Below, piece after piece: positions 18,119 to 28,058 of a DNA stretch of 64,000 bases. Both the position numbers and the translations under genes were made by a program. The DNA comes from Mesorhizobium loti (GTDB lineage Bacteria > Pseudomonadota > Alphaproteobacteria > Rhizobiales > Rhizobiaceae): contig NZ_PJRO01000006.1 of the NCBI RefSeq assembly GCF_002858745.1, positions 248,001 to 312,000 of the forward strand, given 5' to 3'. A model generated the notes under the pieces. The model did not search any database and was not told where the DNA came from. It was given only the letters and a program-made list of their open reading frames with translations. The number at the start of each line of letters is the position of its first letter. Positions within the stretch are counted from its first letter, which is position 1.

Positions 18119-20647
18119 ATGGCTGGGCCGGGCAGGGTTGGGCGAGGGGGCGTTGGTGTCGAACAAGGCATCAACGAGCGTCTTTTATTCGGCTCTCCAA
18201 AGGCTGAAGACAGCGAGGCTGCAGCCGCATTGCCGGACTCTTCGGCGCTTGCGGGGCCGTCGGCACTCGATGATTTGATCTCGGCGCGCCAGCGCCTTCG
18301 TTCCGACGCTCAAGCCGTGTTATCCGGTGACGCGTCACGGCTGGAGACCCATTGGCTACGCTTGCGAAAACTGGTCTCCGGAGACCGGCGCGGTCTGTTT
18401 GCCAAAGCGGTCGCTTTGGAACTCGACCGTGGCGTCGCCTTCCTGTTTGCGCCGGTTTTCCTTGCCGCTGGGGCGACTTTCTACTTCTCGCTCGATCAGG
18501 AGCCAGCCTTCTTCCAGCCGATTGCCTGTAGCCTCGTTCTTGCCTCCATCGCACTGCTTTCCCGCTCCCGCCTCGGCGTGAATCTCACGGCAATGGCTGG
18601 CCTTTTCTTTGTGCTCGGCATCCTCGCTGGCAAGATCGAAACGTGGCGCATGCCCGGCAACATGCTTGGTGCACAGGTTTCGACCAGGGTGACGGGCCGG
18701 GTCATTTCGGTCGAACCGATGGCGAGCGGCCGCACGAGACTGACACTCGACGTCATCGCCACCGAGCGGCCCAAGCTGCGTTATCAACCGGAACGCGTGC
18801 GCCTTTCGGCGCAGACGGTGCCGGCCGATATTCGTGCAGGATCGATCGTTTCCGGTTACGCCCGGCTTATGCCGCCGGCCGGCCCGGTGCGACCGGGTGG
18901 CTACGATTTTTCCTTTGAAAGCTATTTCGACGGTATCGGCGCGACCGGTTTTTTCATGGGCAAGCCAAAGCTTGCATCCCAAGCGGATGGTACAGCACCC
19001 TTGGCCACACGGCTGTCAGTCGCGGTCGAGACGGCGCGCGAGACGATTGCATATCGCATTCGCGCTTCGATTGGCGGACCAGAGGGCGAGATTGCGGCCG
19101 CACTGATCGTCGGCGTGCGCGCCGGCATCCCAGATTCCGTGAACGAAGCGATGCGGCGGACGGGCATCTACCACATCATCTCGATTTCCGGCCTGCACAT
19201 GGCATTGGTGGCCGGAACAATGATGCTGCTGCTGCGTGGCGCATTCGGCCTGTTTCCCGACTTTTCGGCACGTCGGCCGGTCAAGAAATACGCTGCGTTC
19301 ATGGCCCTTTGTTCGATTGCTGCTTATCTTGCAATCTCCGGTGTGGTGGTGGCTGCTGAGCGCAGCTTCATCATGCTGTCGGTGATGCTGATCGCGATAT
19401 TGTTCGATCGGGCGGCACTGTCGATGCGCAATCTTGCAATCTCTGCGGTGATCGTGATCCTGACCGCGCCGCATGAAGTGGTTGGTCCGTCGTTCCAGAT
19501 GTCGTTTGCAGCGACCGCGGCGCTGATCGGCGCCTACGCAGCTTGGTCTGAGAGGCGCGAAATGATGCCTGCGGCGCCGCCCCCTGCGCGCTCGTTCGCC
19601 GGTTTCCTTGCGCACAAGTCGCTGATCGCAGTCGGTGGCATGGCGGCGACCTCGATCATCGCCGGTCTGGCGACCACATTGTTCGCGGTGTGGCATTTCC
19701 AACGAGTGTCGCCCCTCAGCCTGTTTGCCAATCTGGCCGTCATGCCGGTGGTTTCGTTTATCATGCTGACTGCCATTTTCAGTGCGTTTGCCATGCCGTT
19801 TGGTGTTGACGGGCCGTTTCTCTACGCAATGGGCAAAGGGCTTACGGTGATGATGGCCATTGCCGAATGGATTTCGGCGCGTTCACCGGTTGACGGAGTT
19901 GGGCTCGTCTCGACGCAGTCGGTGCTTTTCGTCGCTGTCGCACTCGCCATCGGCGCGATGGCGACGACGTGGTTGCGCCTGCTGGCTGTGCCTTTCGCAC
20001 TCGCCGGCCTGTTGACGATGGGCAGTGTCAAAACGCCCGACGTGCTGATCTCGGAGGATGCGCGTCTCGTCGCACTGCCGATCGGTGCTGACGAGATCGC
20101 GGTCAATCGAGCACGGCCCAATGTGTTCACGTTCGACAACTGGCGCCGGGCGCTGAACACAGAGAAAACGGTACCGCCGGAAGATGTCTCGGCTGAGCCT
20201 GGCATGACGATTGAAAATGTACTCGACATGCCGCCTGGCATGCCGTTCCTGTGCGCTCGGAGGCTATGTTTTGCCCGCCACCTGTCAGGTGCAGTCGTGG
20301 TGACGACTGCGAATGCCGATGCTGCGAAAGCAGCCTGCGGGGTCGCCGCCCTCATTGTCATCGACGATGCGACCGCACTCGACCCCTGCAACGACCCGGC
20401 AGTCGTGGTGGTTACCAAGCAGGATCTCGCCCGCATCGGGAGTGCTGCAGTTCGATTTGATGCCCTTGTTGATAAGCCGGCTAATATAATTTTTTCGCTC
20501 GATGGCGCAGAGCGACCTTGGCACACCCAACGCAACTTTACGCGTGAGGCAAGGGGATTGCCGCCTCGCTCGGAAAAAGCGTTCAAATCCAAGCCCCGGT
20601 CGACCAACTCAAACCGCCAAGCCGACTTTGATGCCGACCCTTCTTAA
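18119..20647 (+). CDS. comEC: ComEC/Rec2 family membrane protein
   Basis: An 842-residue polytopic inner-membrane protein of the ComEC/Rec2 family, the DNA uptake channel in competent bacteria. Visible are an N-terminal DUF4131-like part with hydrophobic segments and an OB-like region ([23 protein letters not shown]), then the Competence domain ([30 protein letters not shown]) with many helices to about residue 650. The C-terminal part has only a degraded version of the metallo-beta-lactamase domain; no HxHxDH metal motif is visible. The start is uncertain: the ATG at 18119 is the first in frame, with no strong Shine-Dalgarno. comEC converges on lexA. Confidence 0.9.
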   Translation: MAGPGRVGRGGVGVEQGINERLLFGSPKAEDSEAAAALPDSSALAGPSALDDLISARQRLRSDAQAVLSGDASRLETHWLRLRKLVSGDRRGLFAKAVALELDRGVAFLFAPVFLAAGATFYFSLDQEPAFFQPIACSLVLASIALLSRSRLGVNLTAMAGLFFVLGILAGKIETWRMPGNMLGAQVSTRVTGRVISVEPMASGRTRLTLDVIATERPKLRYQPERVRLSAQTVPADIRAGSIVSGYARLMPPAGPVRPGGYDFSFESYFDGIGATGFFMGKPKLASQADGTAPLATRLSVAVETARETIAYRIRASIGGPEGEIAAALIVGVRAGIPDSVNEAMRRTGIYHIISISGLHMALVAGTMMLLLRGAFGLFPDFSARRPVKKYAAFMALCSIAAYLAISGVVVAAERSFIMLSVMLIAILFDRAALSMRNLAISAVIVILTAPHEVVGPSFQMSFAATAALIGAYAAWSERREMMPAAPPPARSFAGFLAHKSLIAVGGMAATSIIAGLATTLFAVWHFQRVSPLSLFANLAVMPVVSFIMLTAIFSAFAMPFGVDGPFLYAMGKGLTVMMAIAEWISARSPVDGVGLVSTQSVLFVAVALAIGAMATTWLRLLAVPFALAGLLTMGSVKTPDVLISEDARLVALPIGADEIAVNRARPNVFTFDNWRRALNTEKTVPPEDVSAEPGMTIENVLDMPPGMPFLCARRLCFARHLSGAVVVTTANADAAKAACGVAALIVIDDATALDPCNDPAVVVVTKQDLARIGSAAVRFDALVDKPANIIFSLDGAERPWHTQRNFTREARGLPPRSEKAFKSKPRSTNSNRQADFDADPS

Positions 20648-20696
20648 AGCTCGCCCCTGAGTCTGTAGTCGGCTAAGTTGATTGGAATACGTCTGC

Positions 20697-21419
20697 TCAA
20701 TAGCGCCGGATCAATCCAACCAGTTTTCCCTGCACCTTGACCCGATCTGGGCCGAAGATGCGTGTTTCATAGGCCGGATTGGCAGCCTCCAGCGCGATCG
20801 AGGCACCCTTGCGGCGGAATCGCTTGAGTGTTGCCTCTTCCTCGTCAACGAGAGCGACAACGATCTCACCGGGATTGGCCGAATTGGCATTGCGGATGAT
20901 GACCGTGTCACCGTCGAAGATACCGGCTTCGATCATAGAGTCGCCTTTGACTTCCAACGCGTAGTGCTCACCACCTGAGATCATATCCGGTGGCACTGAG
21001 ATCGAATGCGTGCGGTGCTGAATGGCATCGATTGGCACGCCGGCCGCGATGCGGCCCATGACCGGGATGGAAACAGAAGCCGTGGCATCGTCGTCATTGC
21101 TCGGCGCCTGCAGGCGTTGTGGCTCCTTGAGTGCTGGACGCCCGAGGCTGCCCTGGATGACGGCGGGTGAAAACTTCCTGGCCGCGTTGAGACCGGGGGC
21201 GATCGAATCGGGTAGCCGCAGCACTTCCAGCGCACGCGCCCGGTTTGGCAGTCGGCGAATGAAACCGCGCTCTTCCAAAGCGGTAATGAGGCGGTGGATA
21301 CCGGACTTGGAGGCAAGGTCGAGTGCTTCCTTCATCTCATCAAAGGACGGCGGAATCCCACTTTCTTTCAGCCGTTCATGGATGAAGAGCAAAAGCTCGT
21401 GTTGCTTGCGTGTCAGCAT
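20697..21419 (-). CDS. lexA: LexA repressor
   Basis: SOS repressor and self-cleaving serine peptidase of the S24 family. The 240-residue protein has an N-terminal winged helix ([35 protein letters not shown]), a linker, the Ala126-Gly127 cleavage site in RIAAGVP, catalytic Ser161 ([15 protein letters not shown]) and Lys199 (ATLKRF). All residues needed for RecA-stimulated autoproteolysis are present. The open frame reaches 21470, but MLTRKQ is the family start. A GAAC-N7-GAAC operator lies 61 bases upstream, indicating autorepression. Confidence 0.97.
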   Translation of the reverse strand: MLTRKQHELLLFIHERLKESGIPPSFDEMKEALDLASKSGIHRLITALEERGFIRRLPNRARALEVLRLPDSIAPGLNAARKFSPAVIQGSLGRPALKEPQRLQAPSNDDDATASVSIPVMGRIAAGVPIDAIQHRTHSISVPPDMISGGEHYALEVKGDSMIEAGIFDGDTVIIRNANSANPGEIVVALVDEEEATLKRFRRKGASIALEAANPAYETRIFGPDRVKVQGKLVGLIRRY

Positions 21420-21479
21420 CGCCACCCTCCGTGGAACGGAACCGGAATCAGAAAAACAAACCCGGAACAAACACTATCT

Positions 21480-21494
21480 GTTCCATTTGTGTTC
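21480..21494 (-). promoter_or_regulatory. LexA (SOS) box upstream of lexA
   Basis: On the minus strand the site reads GAAC, seven bases, GAAC (GTTC-N7-GTTC on the plus strand). This is exactly the direct-repeat LexA operator described for alphaproteobacteria. It sits 61 bases before the lexA start. A partial second match (GAAC-N7-GAAT) is at 21434-21448. Confidence 0.85.
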
Positions 21495-21612
21495 CGCAAC
21501 CATTTAAAGTTTAATGAATTTGTTGACGCTTTGTTCAGCGTACGGGGGCGAGGCAGCAATCGTTTGTTCCGGGAGGTGCCAGCGTGGAATCTGCTGAGCC
21601 GCAGTTCTGCGT

Positions 21613-22500
21613 TTACTCGGCAAACAGATTCGCTGCCATGTAATCTACGAAGACCCGGACTTTGGGTGAGAGGTGGCGATTTGTCGGCCACAGGATCCGG
21701 AACGTCCCGGTTTGGCCGAGATGGTTTTCCAGCAATGACACCAGCTTGCCTTCGGCAAGCGCGGCCGACACCGCGAATGGCGGCAGGCACGTGATGCCGA
21801 AGGATCGCTCAGCGAGGTAGATCAGCGGTTCCAGCGTGCTTGCGACGGTGGTGACGGGAAGATCGAGCTTCAGTTCGCGCCCGTCGAGCATGAGGGGCCA
21901 GGGTTCGAACCTGCCCGAATTCGCATAGCGATGGTGGAGGCAGCGGTGCCGGAGCAAATCTTCAGGCACTTCGGGTCTGCCGTTTTCGCCAAGATATTTC
22001 GGTGCTGCAACGATTTTGTGCCGGAATGAGCCGAGCTTGCGGCTCATCAGGCGTGTGTCCCTGACGTCTCCCGTACGGACCACGGCATCGAAGCCTTCTT
22101 CAATGACGTCGACCAGGCGGTCGGTGAAGTCGAGATCGAGATTGATGTCCGGGTATCGTTCCATGAAGGCCGATATGGCAGGCATCAGCAACATACCGGC
22201 GAGTGGAAGGGAGACGCGAAGCTGCCCGCGCGGGCTCGCCTGTGATCTGGAAAGCTGGATCTGCGCCTGTTCGTACTCCGATTGGATGCGCCGGCAGGTA
22301 TCGAGAAAGAAACTTCCTTCCTCTGTCAGTGCCATGCTGCGCGTGGAGCGATGGAAGAGCCGTGCGCCCATTTCGTTTTCGAGCCGCGCAATGGCCTTGC
22401 CGACGGCGGAGGCTGTAAGGCCGAGCCGATGTGCGGCACCGATGAAGCTTCCCGCTTCCGCAACCTGAACGAAGATGCCGAGCGTTCCGAGCTTATCCAT
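21613..22500 (-). CDS. LysR family transcriptional regulator
   Basis: A 295-residue LysR-type regulator. It has the N-terminal winged helix-turn-helix (LGTLGIFVQVAEAGSFIGAAHRLGLTASAVGKAIARLENEMGARLFHRSTRSMALTEEG abridged; about residues 3-62) and a substrate-binding domain from about 90 with RVSLPLAGMLLMPAISAFM, DLDFTDRLVDVIEEGFDAVVR and a C-terminal LPPFAVSAALAEGKLV. The sequence style is that of the DNA-binding/AaeR-like 'CrgA' subgroup common in proteobacteria. The gene is divergent from a small monooxygenase-like gene with 120 bases between, the classic layout for a regulator and its target. The inducer is unknown. Confidence 0.9.
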   Translation of the reverse strand: MDKLGTLGIFVQVAEAGSFIGAAHRLGLTASAVGKAIARLENEMGARLFHRSTRSMALTEEGSFFLDTCRRIQSEYEQAQIQLSRSQASPRGQLRVSLPLAGMLLMPAISAFMERYPDINLDLDFTDRLVDVIEEGFDAVVRTGDVRDTRLMSRKLGSFRHKIVAAPKYLGENGRPEVPEDLLRHRCLHHRYANSGRFEPWPLMLDGRELKLDLPVTTVASTLEPLIYLAERSFGITCLPPFAVSAALAEGKLVSLLENHLGQTGTFRILWPTNRHLSPKVRVFVDYMAANLFAE

Positions 22501-22620
22501 GATGATTAAAGAATTTTCTTCCTGAGTGATGCGAATGGAGGCGTGTTTATCTGCTCTTTTGTCCTGAATATCCAGATGATGCCGCGGCAATTTCGTCGCG
22601 ATCTTCACATGGAGACACTC

Positions 22621-22974
22621 ATGAGCACGAAACCGATCGTTGGCTTTTCGGCATCCCCCCAGCCGACAACCTTCATCGTCAACGTCATTCATGCCCAACC
22701 TGGAAAGCAGGACGAGGCATTCGCCGTCATTCAAGACGTCGTGCATTACGTCGCCGAGCGTAAGGAAGGCTTTCTCTGGAGCACGCTCGCCAGGAGCAGC
22801 GACGGCCAAACCGTCGTCAATGTCGAGGCGATCGAGGACGCCGGCAATATCGAGGAATTCTTCTCCGATCCGGTGTTCCTGGAGAAATTCCGTAGGCTGG
22901 ACACCGTCTCGAAAAGCGAGTTCCACACTTATACGGTCGATGACCTTGTCGTGCCCAAGCGCGTAGCGGATTGA
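22621..22974 (+). CDS. Antibiotic biosynthesis monooxygenase-like (putative quinol monooxygenase)
   Basis: A 117-residue single-domain protein of the dimeric alpha/beta barrel (ABM) fold: FIVNVIHAQPGKQDEAFAVIQDVVHYV, then GFLWSTLARSSDGQTVVNVEAIEDAGNIEEFFSDP in outline. Relatives such as YgiN oxidise quinols or polyketides without a cofactor, but many have no known substrate. An upstream in-frame start at 22543 exists; the ATG at 22621 is preferred because GGAGA lies five bases ahead. The divergent LysR gene probably controls it. Confidence 0.75.
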   Translation: MSTKPIVGFSASPQPTTFIVNVIHAQPGKQDEAFAVIQDVVHYVAERKEGFLWSTLARSSDGQTVVNVEAIEDAGNIEEFFSDPVFLEKFRRLDTVSKSEFHTYTVDDLVVPKRVAD

Positions 22975-23055
22975 TCGCCTGTCAGGTCGTATTTGATGCG
23001 CCAATGGCCTTCTACGCAATTGGCGGGGAGAACTGCTCCGGGTCGATGTACCAAT

Positions 23056-23991
23056 TCAGGAAGTTGGCTTCCTGAACGGGCGCAGTGCAAACCAGCCGGC
23101 GACGAGTACGGCCAGCATCATTACGACATTGTGGGTATATTTGGCGGATGGCTCCACCTTGCCGGTCAGCGGAAAATAGGTGAATGCGAGCATGCCTCTG
23201 CTCACAAGAAAAGCCAAGGCGATGGCAGCGGCATGGCTGGCATCCCAACCAGGCCGCAGCGCCTGACACCAGACGAGCACACCGACGAGCGCCGTGGCAA
23301 TAACGTTGAAGGTGAAGCCGGTCCAGCTTTCGCCGAAGACATCGCTTGCCAATACGAGAGCCGGCGGGAGGGCTGCGGCGAAGACCTAAAGCGGACCGGG
23401 GGATACACGCCCCTTTTCCCGCTCCGGTTTCGGTCGAAAGTCCTCCCTATCAAGCAGCGCGGTGCCTAGATAGACTACGGCTGCAACCCCTATGCCCACA
23501 GGCCCCGGCCAAGGCCTGTGGGCACGATCAGGCCGCCACGATTCCGCAACTGCGATCGGCGCGCCGAAGCTGAAAATCACGTGGCCGACGATGAAGTTGA
23601 AGGCCTGATCTGCGCTGATGGAAAGCACGGGGATGAATGCCGCTTGCCGGGATTCGGCCCAGCCTTCGTACCCGGCATAGTCGTCACTGAAGAGGGACTG
23701 ATCAATCAGACAAGCTTGAGTAATACCCTGCGCGAACGTCAGCAAGAACAGCGACGGCCAGCCCCATCCAATTCGACGGGCAACCTCGCGCGCGAGCAGT
23801 GCCGGGGCGCCGTAGAGTGCAGCAAAGAAAACCAATGCGAAGAGAACGGCGGCTATTTTCCCAGTGTTTTCAGCATATGCTGCCAGCAGTTCCGAGCCAA
23901 CTGCGCACAATCCCGCCAGACACAGCACCTGGACTGCTCCGAGACAGTCTCGACGATGTCTGGAGGACGGAGGAATGACTTGAGGGATCAT
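23056..23991 (-). pseudogene. Multi-pass membrane protein interrupted by an in-frame amber codon
   Basis: A minus-strand frame of 312 codons is broken once by TAG at 23386-23388. Both sides are in the same frame and both look like parts of one membrane protein. The upstream 201 codons hold hydrophobic helices (VQVLCLAGLCAVGSELLAAY, VLFALVFFAALYGAPALLAREVARRIGWGWPSLFLL in part) with an ADQAFNFIVGHVIFSFGAP motif. The part after the stop has three more helices (VFAAALPPALVLASDVFG, FNVIATALVGVLVW, VVMMLAVLVAGWFAL). I do not recognise a characterised family; similar hypothetical membrane proteins seem to occur in actinobacteria. The start at 23991 is tentative. Confidence 0.6.
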
Positions 23992-24113
23992 TCTGCTGTA
24001 TCTCGTAATGTCGTTCGGCACAAAGTTGCCGCAACAAGACCTTAATTCATTAGGAACGGGCTGTAGACGTCCGCATTCTTCCTTTGGGCAATCGTGCTTG
24101 AAAGGAGAGAACG

Positions 24114-24443
24114 ATGAAAACGCTTCTTCCGATGTATGCCGTTTGCGCAATGCTCACAGGCATTGGCGCCACCTACGCGCAGGATACCGTGGTGGTCCCC
24201 GCGGCACGGCCAAATGCGATCGTGATCCAGCCGGAACAGAAGACTGTCATCCGCGAGTATGTACACAAGAATCCGGTGGCTTCGATCAACGTGCTCGGCC
24301 TGGAGCTCAATCTGGGCTCGAAGGTACCGGAGACGGTGACGCTCTATGAAGTTCCCGATACACGATATCGCTACACCGTCATCGACGACAGAACGGTTCT
24401 CGTGGATCCGGAAACCCACGAAATCGTAGAAGTCCTGAATTGA
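24114..24443 (+). CDS. DUF1236 domain-containing secreted protein
   Basis: A 109-residue exported protein. The signal peptide ends at TYAQ (about residue 22), followed by one DUF1236 repeat: VIREYVHKNPVASINVLG, then ETVTLYEVPDTRYRYTVIDDRTVLVDPETHEIVEVLN in outline. DUF1236 is common in rhizobial periplasmic proteins of unknown function. A GGAGAG Shine-Dalgarno lies a few bases ahead of the ATG. A clear intrinsic terminator follows the stop, so it is a monocistronic gene facing the moeA operon end to end. Confidence 0.88.
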   Translation: MKTLLPMYAVCAMLTGIGATYAQDTVVVPAARPNAIVIQPEQKTVIREYVHKNPVASINVLGLELNLGSKVPETVTLYEVPDTRYRYTVIDDRTVLVDPETHEIVEVLN

Positions 24444-24457
24444 TGCGATAGCCGAGA

Positions 24458-24484
24458 GCCCTGGCAAAGACAGCCAGGGCTTTT
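24458..24484 (+). terminator. Terminator of the DUF1236 gene
   Basis: An 8-base stem (gccctggc with gccagggc) and 7-base loop followed by TTTT, 15 bases after the stop codon. Confidence 0.85.
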
Positions 24485-24524
24485 GCTATCCGTCTTCTTT
24501 ACCGAGAAAATTCAGGCTTGCGGA

Positions 24525-25730
24525 TCAACGCAGCATCAACACCTTGCAGGTGGAACCGGCTTCGGCTGCAGGTGCGTGGGGAGGGCGAATGATCAGCCCG
24601 TTGGCCTCCGAGAGCGTACGGAGCATCGAGGAATCCTGCACGCCAAACGGGGTCGCCGTTGCCGTATCCCCGTTCTGTTCGATCCGGGCACGGATGTAAT
24701 CCTGGCGGCGGTCGTTGGCTCCCATGTTTGTTGTGAGCCTCGCCTTACGGATGTCCTGGCTGAAAGGCCGCCCGCCGAGCCGCGCGAGCAATGGTTTTAG
24801 GAAAAGTTGCGAACAGACGAGGCTCGCTACCGGATTTCCCGGCAGCCCGATGCAGCGGATCGCACCCATGCGGCCGAACATCAGCGGTTTGCCGGGGCGC
24901 ATCGCAAGCTTCCAGAAATCCAACGTCATGCCTTCGCCGGTCAGTACTTCATGGACAAGATCATGATCCCCGACAGAGGCGCCGCCCAGTGTAACGATGA
25001 CGTTGGCGCCGGCTTCGACAGCCTGCCGCACCGCTGCAGCTATGGCGTCCTTGTGATCGGGAGCGATGCCAAGGTCCAGCGCATGCGCACCGACGGACTG
25101 GGCCGCCGCCGCCACGCCATAGGCATTTGACGAGATAATCTGGTCCGGTCCCGGTGTGCTGCCGGGCGGCAGCAGTTCGTCGCCTGTGGCGATGATGGCG
25201 ACCACCGGCCGACGCACCACGGCAAGCGCCGGATGGTTGGCGGAAGCGGCGAGCGACAGTGCGGCCGCGTCGAGGACGCGGCCCTTCTTAAGCAAGACGT
25301 CGCCGGCATTGAAATCCAGGCCCTTGCGACGGACATTGCGTCCCTCGGATGAAGGTTCCTGAACCTCGATCGTGCCATCGCCTAGATCGCGCACGTTTTC
25401 CTGGATAACGATGGTGTCGGCTCCGGCAGGCAAGGGAGCTCCGGTGAAGACACGCACGGCCTGGCCGATGCCGACGGTTCCCTGGAACGCGCGACCGGCC
25501 GGCGCACTGCCGATCACCTTCAACGTCGTTGGCGTTGCAGCGACATCCGCGGCTTTTGCTGCATAGCCATCCATGGCGGAAGCATCGAAAGGCGGTTGTG
25601 TGCGCAGAGCCGCCAGCGGCGCCATCAGCACCCGGTCAAAGGCGTCCGCCAGCGCGACGGTCTCCGCACCGAGTGGCTCGGCGTCGCCCAACAGTCGCTG
25701 CAATGCTTCTTCGACTGGAACCAGCGACAT
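24525..25730 (-). CDS. moeA: Molybdopterin molybdotransferase
   Basis: Inserts molybdate into adenylylated molybdopterin to give the molybdenum cofactor. The 401-residue protein has the N-terminal MoeA domains (PFDASAMDGYA; VFTGAPLPAGADTIV), the central MoCF-binding domain (IIATGDELLPPG, VTLGGASVGDHDLV, then GKPLMFGRMG and LPGNPVAS) and the C-terminal barrel (RQDYIRARI). The start overlaps the moaC stop by one base (TGATG), so it is translationally coupled to moaC. It is the last gene of the ppiD-trpD-trpC-moaC-moeA run. Confidence 0.95.
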   Translation of the reverse strand: MSLVPVEEALQRLLGDAEPLGAETVALADAFDRVLMAPLAALRTQPPFDASAMDGYAAKAADVAATPTTLKVIGSAPAGRAFQGTVGIGQAVRVFTGAPLPAGADTIVIQENVRDLGDGTIEVQEPSSEGRNVRRKGLDFNAGDVLLKKGRVLDAAALSLAASANHPALAVVRRPVVAIIATGDELLPPGSTPGPDQIISSNAYGVAAAAQSVGAHALDLGIAPDHKDAIAAAVRQAVEAGANVIVTLGGASVGDHDLVHEVLTGEGMTLDFWKLAMRPGKPLMFGRMGAIRCIGLPGNPVASLVCSQLFLKPLLARLGGRPFSQDIRKARLTTNMGANDRRQDYIRARIEQNGDTATATPFGVQDSSMLRTLSEANGLIIRPPHAPAAEAGSTCKVLMLR

Positions 25731-26215
25731 CAGGCGCCTGCCTTGTAGTCGCCTGACTTTCCGCCGGTCTTTTCCACCAGCCTTATGCCGGAAATGGTCA
25801 TGGCTCGGTCTACGGCCTTGGCCATGTCGTAGATGGTCAGGCAGGCGATCGACGCGGCGGTAAGCGCTTCCATCTCGACGCCGGTCTTTCCGGTGACGCG
25901 CGCAAGTGCCGTGACCTTCAGGCCGGGCAGTGCATGGTCCGGCTCGATATCGACAGAAACCTTGGTCAACAACAACGGGTGGCAGAGCGGGATCAGTTCA
26001 TGCGCCTTCTTGGCCGCCATGATGCCTGCGATACGGGCGGTGCCCAGCACGTCGCCTTTCTTGGCGTTGCCGTCGAGGATCATGGCTAGCGTTTCAACCT
26101 GCATCGAAACTGAGCCTTCAGCTACCGCGGTGCGCACCGTTTCGGCTTTATCGCCGACATCGACCATGAGCGCCTCGCCCTGCGTACCGAGATGGGTGAG
26201 GGCGTTCGCGGACAT
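25730..26215 (-). CDS. moaC: Cyclic pyranopterin monophosphate synthase
   Basis: Acts with MoaA in the first step of molybdenum cofactor synthesis, forming cyclic pyranopterin monophosphate from the GTP-derived intermediate. The 161-residue protein has [12 protein letters not shown] at 69-80 and [20 protein letters not shown] with Asp130, both active-site segments. Length is normal. It starts two bases after the trpC stop and overlaps moeA by one base. moaA itself is not in the window. Confidence 0.96.
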   Translation of the reverse strand: MSANALTHLGTQGEALMVDVGDKAETVRTAVAEGSVSMQVETLAMILDGNAKKGDVLGTARIAGIMAAKKAHELIPLCHPLLLTKVSVDIEPDHALPGLKVTALARVTGKTGVEMEALTAASIACLTIYDMAKAVDRAMTISGIRLVEKTGGKSGDYKAGA

Positions 26216-26217
26216 CC

Positions 26218-27030
26218 TTAGACGGTCTCGGCTGTGGTATCGAGGCTGAGCAGCTCGCGTGTTGCTGCCGTCACATCGGCCTGCCGCATCAGGCTTTCTC
26301 CGACGAGGAAAGTGCCGATGCCGCTCTTTTCCATGCGGCGGCAGTCGTCATGGGTGAAGATGCCACTTTCGCTGACCAGCAGGCGATCGGCTGGCACCAT
26401 TACTGCCAATCGTTCGGAGGTTTCAAGGCTGGTCTCGAACGTGCGCAAGTTGCGGTTGTTGATGCCAAGGAGGCGCGACTTGAGTTTCAAGGCGCGCTGC
26501 GTTTCCTCTTCGTCGTGGACCTCGACCAACGCGTCCATGCCGAGCGAAAAGGCGGTGTCTTCAAGCTCTGCGGCCAGTTGGTCGTCGACACTTGCCATGA
26601 TGATGAGGATGGCGTCGGCGCCCCAGGCGCGCGCCTCGTAGACCTGATAAGGATCGAACAGGAAATCCTTGCGCAAGGCCGGCAAAGCGACCGCCTTGCG
26701 GGCTGCAGTAAGGAACTCCGGCGCCCCCTGGAAGGATGGTGAATCGGTCAGCACCGACAAGCAGGCGGCACCACCGGCCTGATAGGCCTGTGCCAGCGAG
26801 GGTGGGTTGAAATCTGCGCGAATCAGCCCCTTGGACGGGCTTGCCTTCTTGATCTCCGCGATCAGCGCAAAGGCGCCAGCGGCACGCTTGGCTTCGAGCG
26901 CCGCCAAGAAGCCGCGCGGACGGTCAGCATCGGCGGCGCGTGCCTTGATCTCGGCGAGTGGCAATTGTGCCTTGGCAGCGGCGATCTCTTCGCGCTTGTA
27001 GGCTTCGATCTTGCGCAGGATATCGGCCAT
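26218..27030 (-). CDS. trpC: Indole-3-glycerol phosphate synthase
   Basis: Fourth step of tryptophan synthesis, cyclising CdRP to indole-3-glycerol phosphate. The 270-residue TIM barrel shows [11 protein letters not shown] (58-68), LRKDF (119-123), [24 protein letters not shown] and [10 protein letters not shown]. It is monofunctional: no PRAI (TrpF) domain is present. The neighbours trpD and moaC are on the same strand with minimal gaps, so it is co-transcribed with ppiD and the molybdopterin genes. Confidence 0.97.
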   Translation of the reverse strand: MADILRKIEAYKREEIAAAKAQLPLAEIKARAADADRPRGFLAALEAKRAAGAFALIAEIKKASPSKGLIRADFNPPSLAQAYQAGGAACLSVLTDSPSFQGAPEFLTAARKAVALPALRKDFLFDPYQVYEARAWGADAILIIMASVDDQLAAELEDTAFSLGMDALVEVHDEEETQRALKLKSRLLGINNRNLRTFETSLETSERLAVMVPADRLLVSESGIFTHDDCRRMEKSGIGTFLVGESLMRQADVTAATRELLSLDTTAETV

Positions 27031-27047
27031 TGTCTTGGATCCTGATC

Positions 27048-28058
27048 CTACTCGTTGGAAACCTTGACCAGCGTTTCCAGCACCGCCCTGGCCTTCCCCG
27101 TATCGATGGATGCTGCGGCTTGTCTCACGCCATCTTCCAACGTCGCGGCCTTGCCAGCCACAACGAGGCCTGCGCCGGCATTCATCAGCACTGTATCACG
27201 ATAGGCACCCGGCGCGCCGGAAAGAAGCTTGCGCAATGCCTGGGCATTGTAGTTGGCATCGCCACCGCGCAGGTCCTTTTTGGTGTGACGTTTCAGCCCG
27301 ACCATCTCCGGCGTCAGTTTGAAGGTGCGGATTGCGCCACCAACCAATTCCGCCACGTCCGTCTCGCCGGTTGTGGTGATCTCGTCATAGCCGTCGCCAT
27401 GTGCCACCCAGGCATGGTCGGCGCCCAGTGCCTTCAGCGCTTCCGCCACCGGAACGATCCATTCCGGCGCGAAGACACCGACCATCTGGCGGTCGACGCC
27501 GGCCGGATTGGAGAGGGGCCCAAGCAGGTTGAAGATCGTGCGGGTACCAAGCTCGCCGCGCACTGGTCCGACATGTTTCATGGCCGGATGATGCGACGGT
27601 GCGAACATGAAGCCCACACCGGCCTTGGCTATGCAGTCGCCGATCGCTTCGGGCGTCAGATCGATCTTGATGCCGAGCCCGATCAGGACGTCGGCCGAGC
27701 CGGTCTGCGAGGACAGGCCGCGATTGCCATGCTTTGCCACCGGCACGCCTGCGCCCGCGATGACAAAGGCGGATGCCGTCGAAATGTTCAGCGAATGCGA
27801 GCCGTCGCCGCCGGTACCGACGATGTCGACCGCGCCGGCAGGAGCCTCTACACGCAGCATCTTGTCGCGCATGGTCGCCACCGCGCCAGAAATCTCGCTG
27901 ACGGCTTCGCCGCGTACCCGCAATGCCATCAGGAAGCCACCGATCTGGCCGGGTGTGGCGTCACCCGACATGATGATGTCGAAGGCCTCGCGCGCTTCGT
28001 CGAAGGAGAGCGTGTTGCCGGCCGCGACCTTCGCGATATGAGGCTTCAGCGCGCTCAT
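27048..28058 (-). CDS. trpD: Anthranilate phosphoribosyltransferase
   Basis: Second step of tryptophan synthesis, attaching phosphoribose to anthranilate. The 336-residue protein has the PRPP loop GTGGDG at 81-86, [43 protein letters not shown] and [14 protein letters not shown]. Its ATG overlaps the ppiD-like stop by four bases (ATGA), and trpC follows 17 bases later. No trpE or trpG is in the window, as expected where trpE(G) is unlinked in rhizobia. Confidence 0.97.
   Translation of the reverse strand: MSALKPHIAKVAAGNTLSFDEAREAFDIIMSGDATPGQIGGFLMALRVRGEAVSEISGAVATMRDKMLRVEAPAGAVDIVGTGGDGSHSLNISTASAFVIAGAGVPVAKHGNRGLSSQTGSADVLIGLGIKIDLTPEAIGDCIAKAGVGFMFAPSHHPAMKHVGPVRGELGTRTIFNLLGPLSNPAGVDRQMVGVFAPEWIVPVAEALKALGADHAWVAHGDGYDEITTTGETDVAELVGGAIRTFKLTPEMVGLKRHTKKDLRGGDANYNAQALRKLLSGAPGAYRDTVLMNAGAGLVVAGKAATLEDGVRQAAASIDTGKARAVLETLVKVSNE

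Noticed and set aside
21900..21912. gggttcgaacct, which resembles a tRNA T-arm
   Set aside because: It lies inside the LysR coding frame and no acceptor stem, D-arm or anticodon arm can be built around it.
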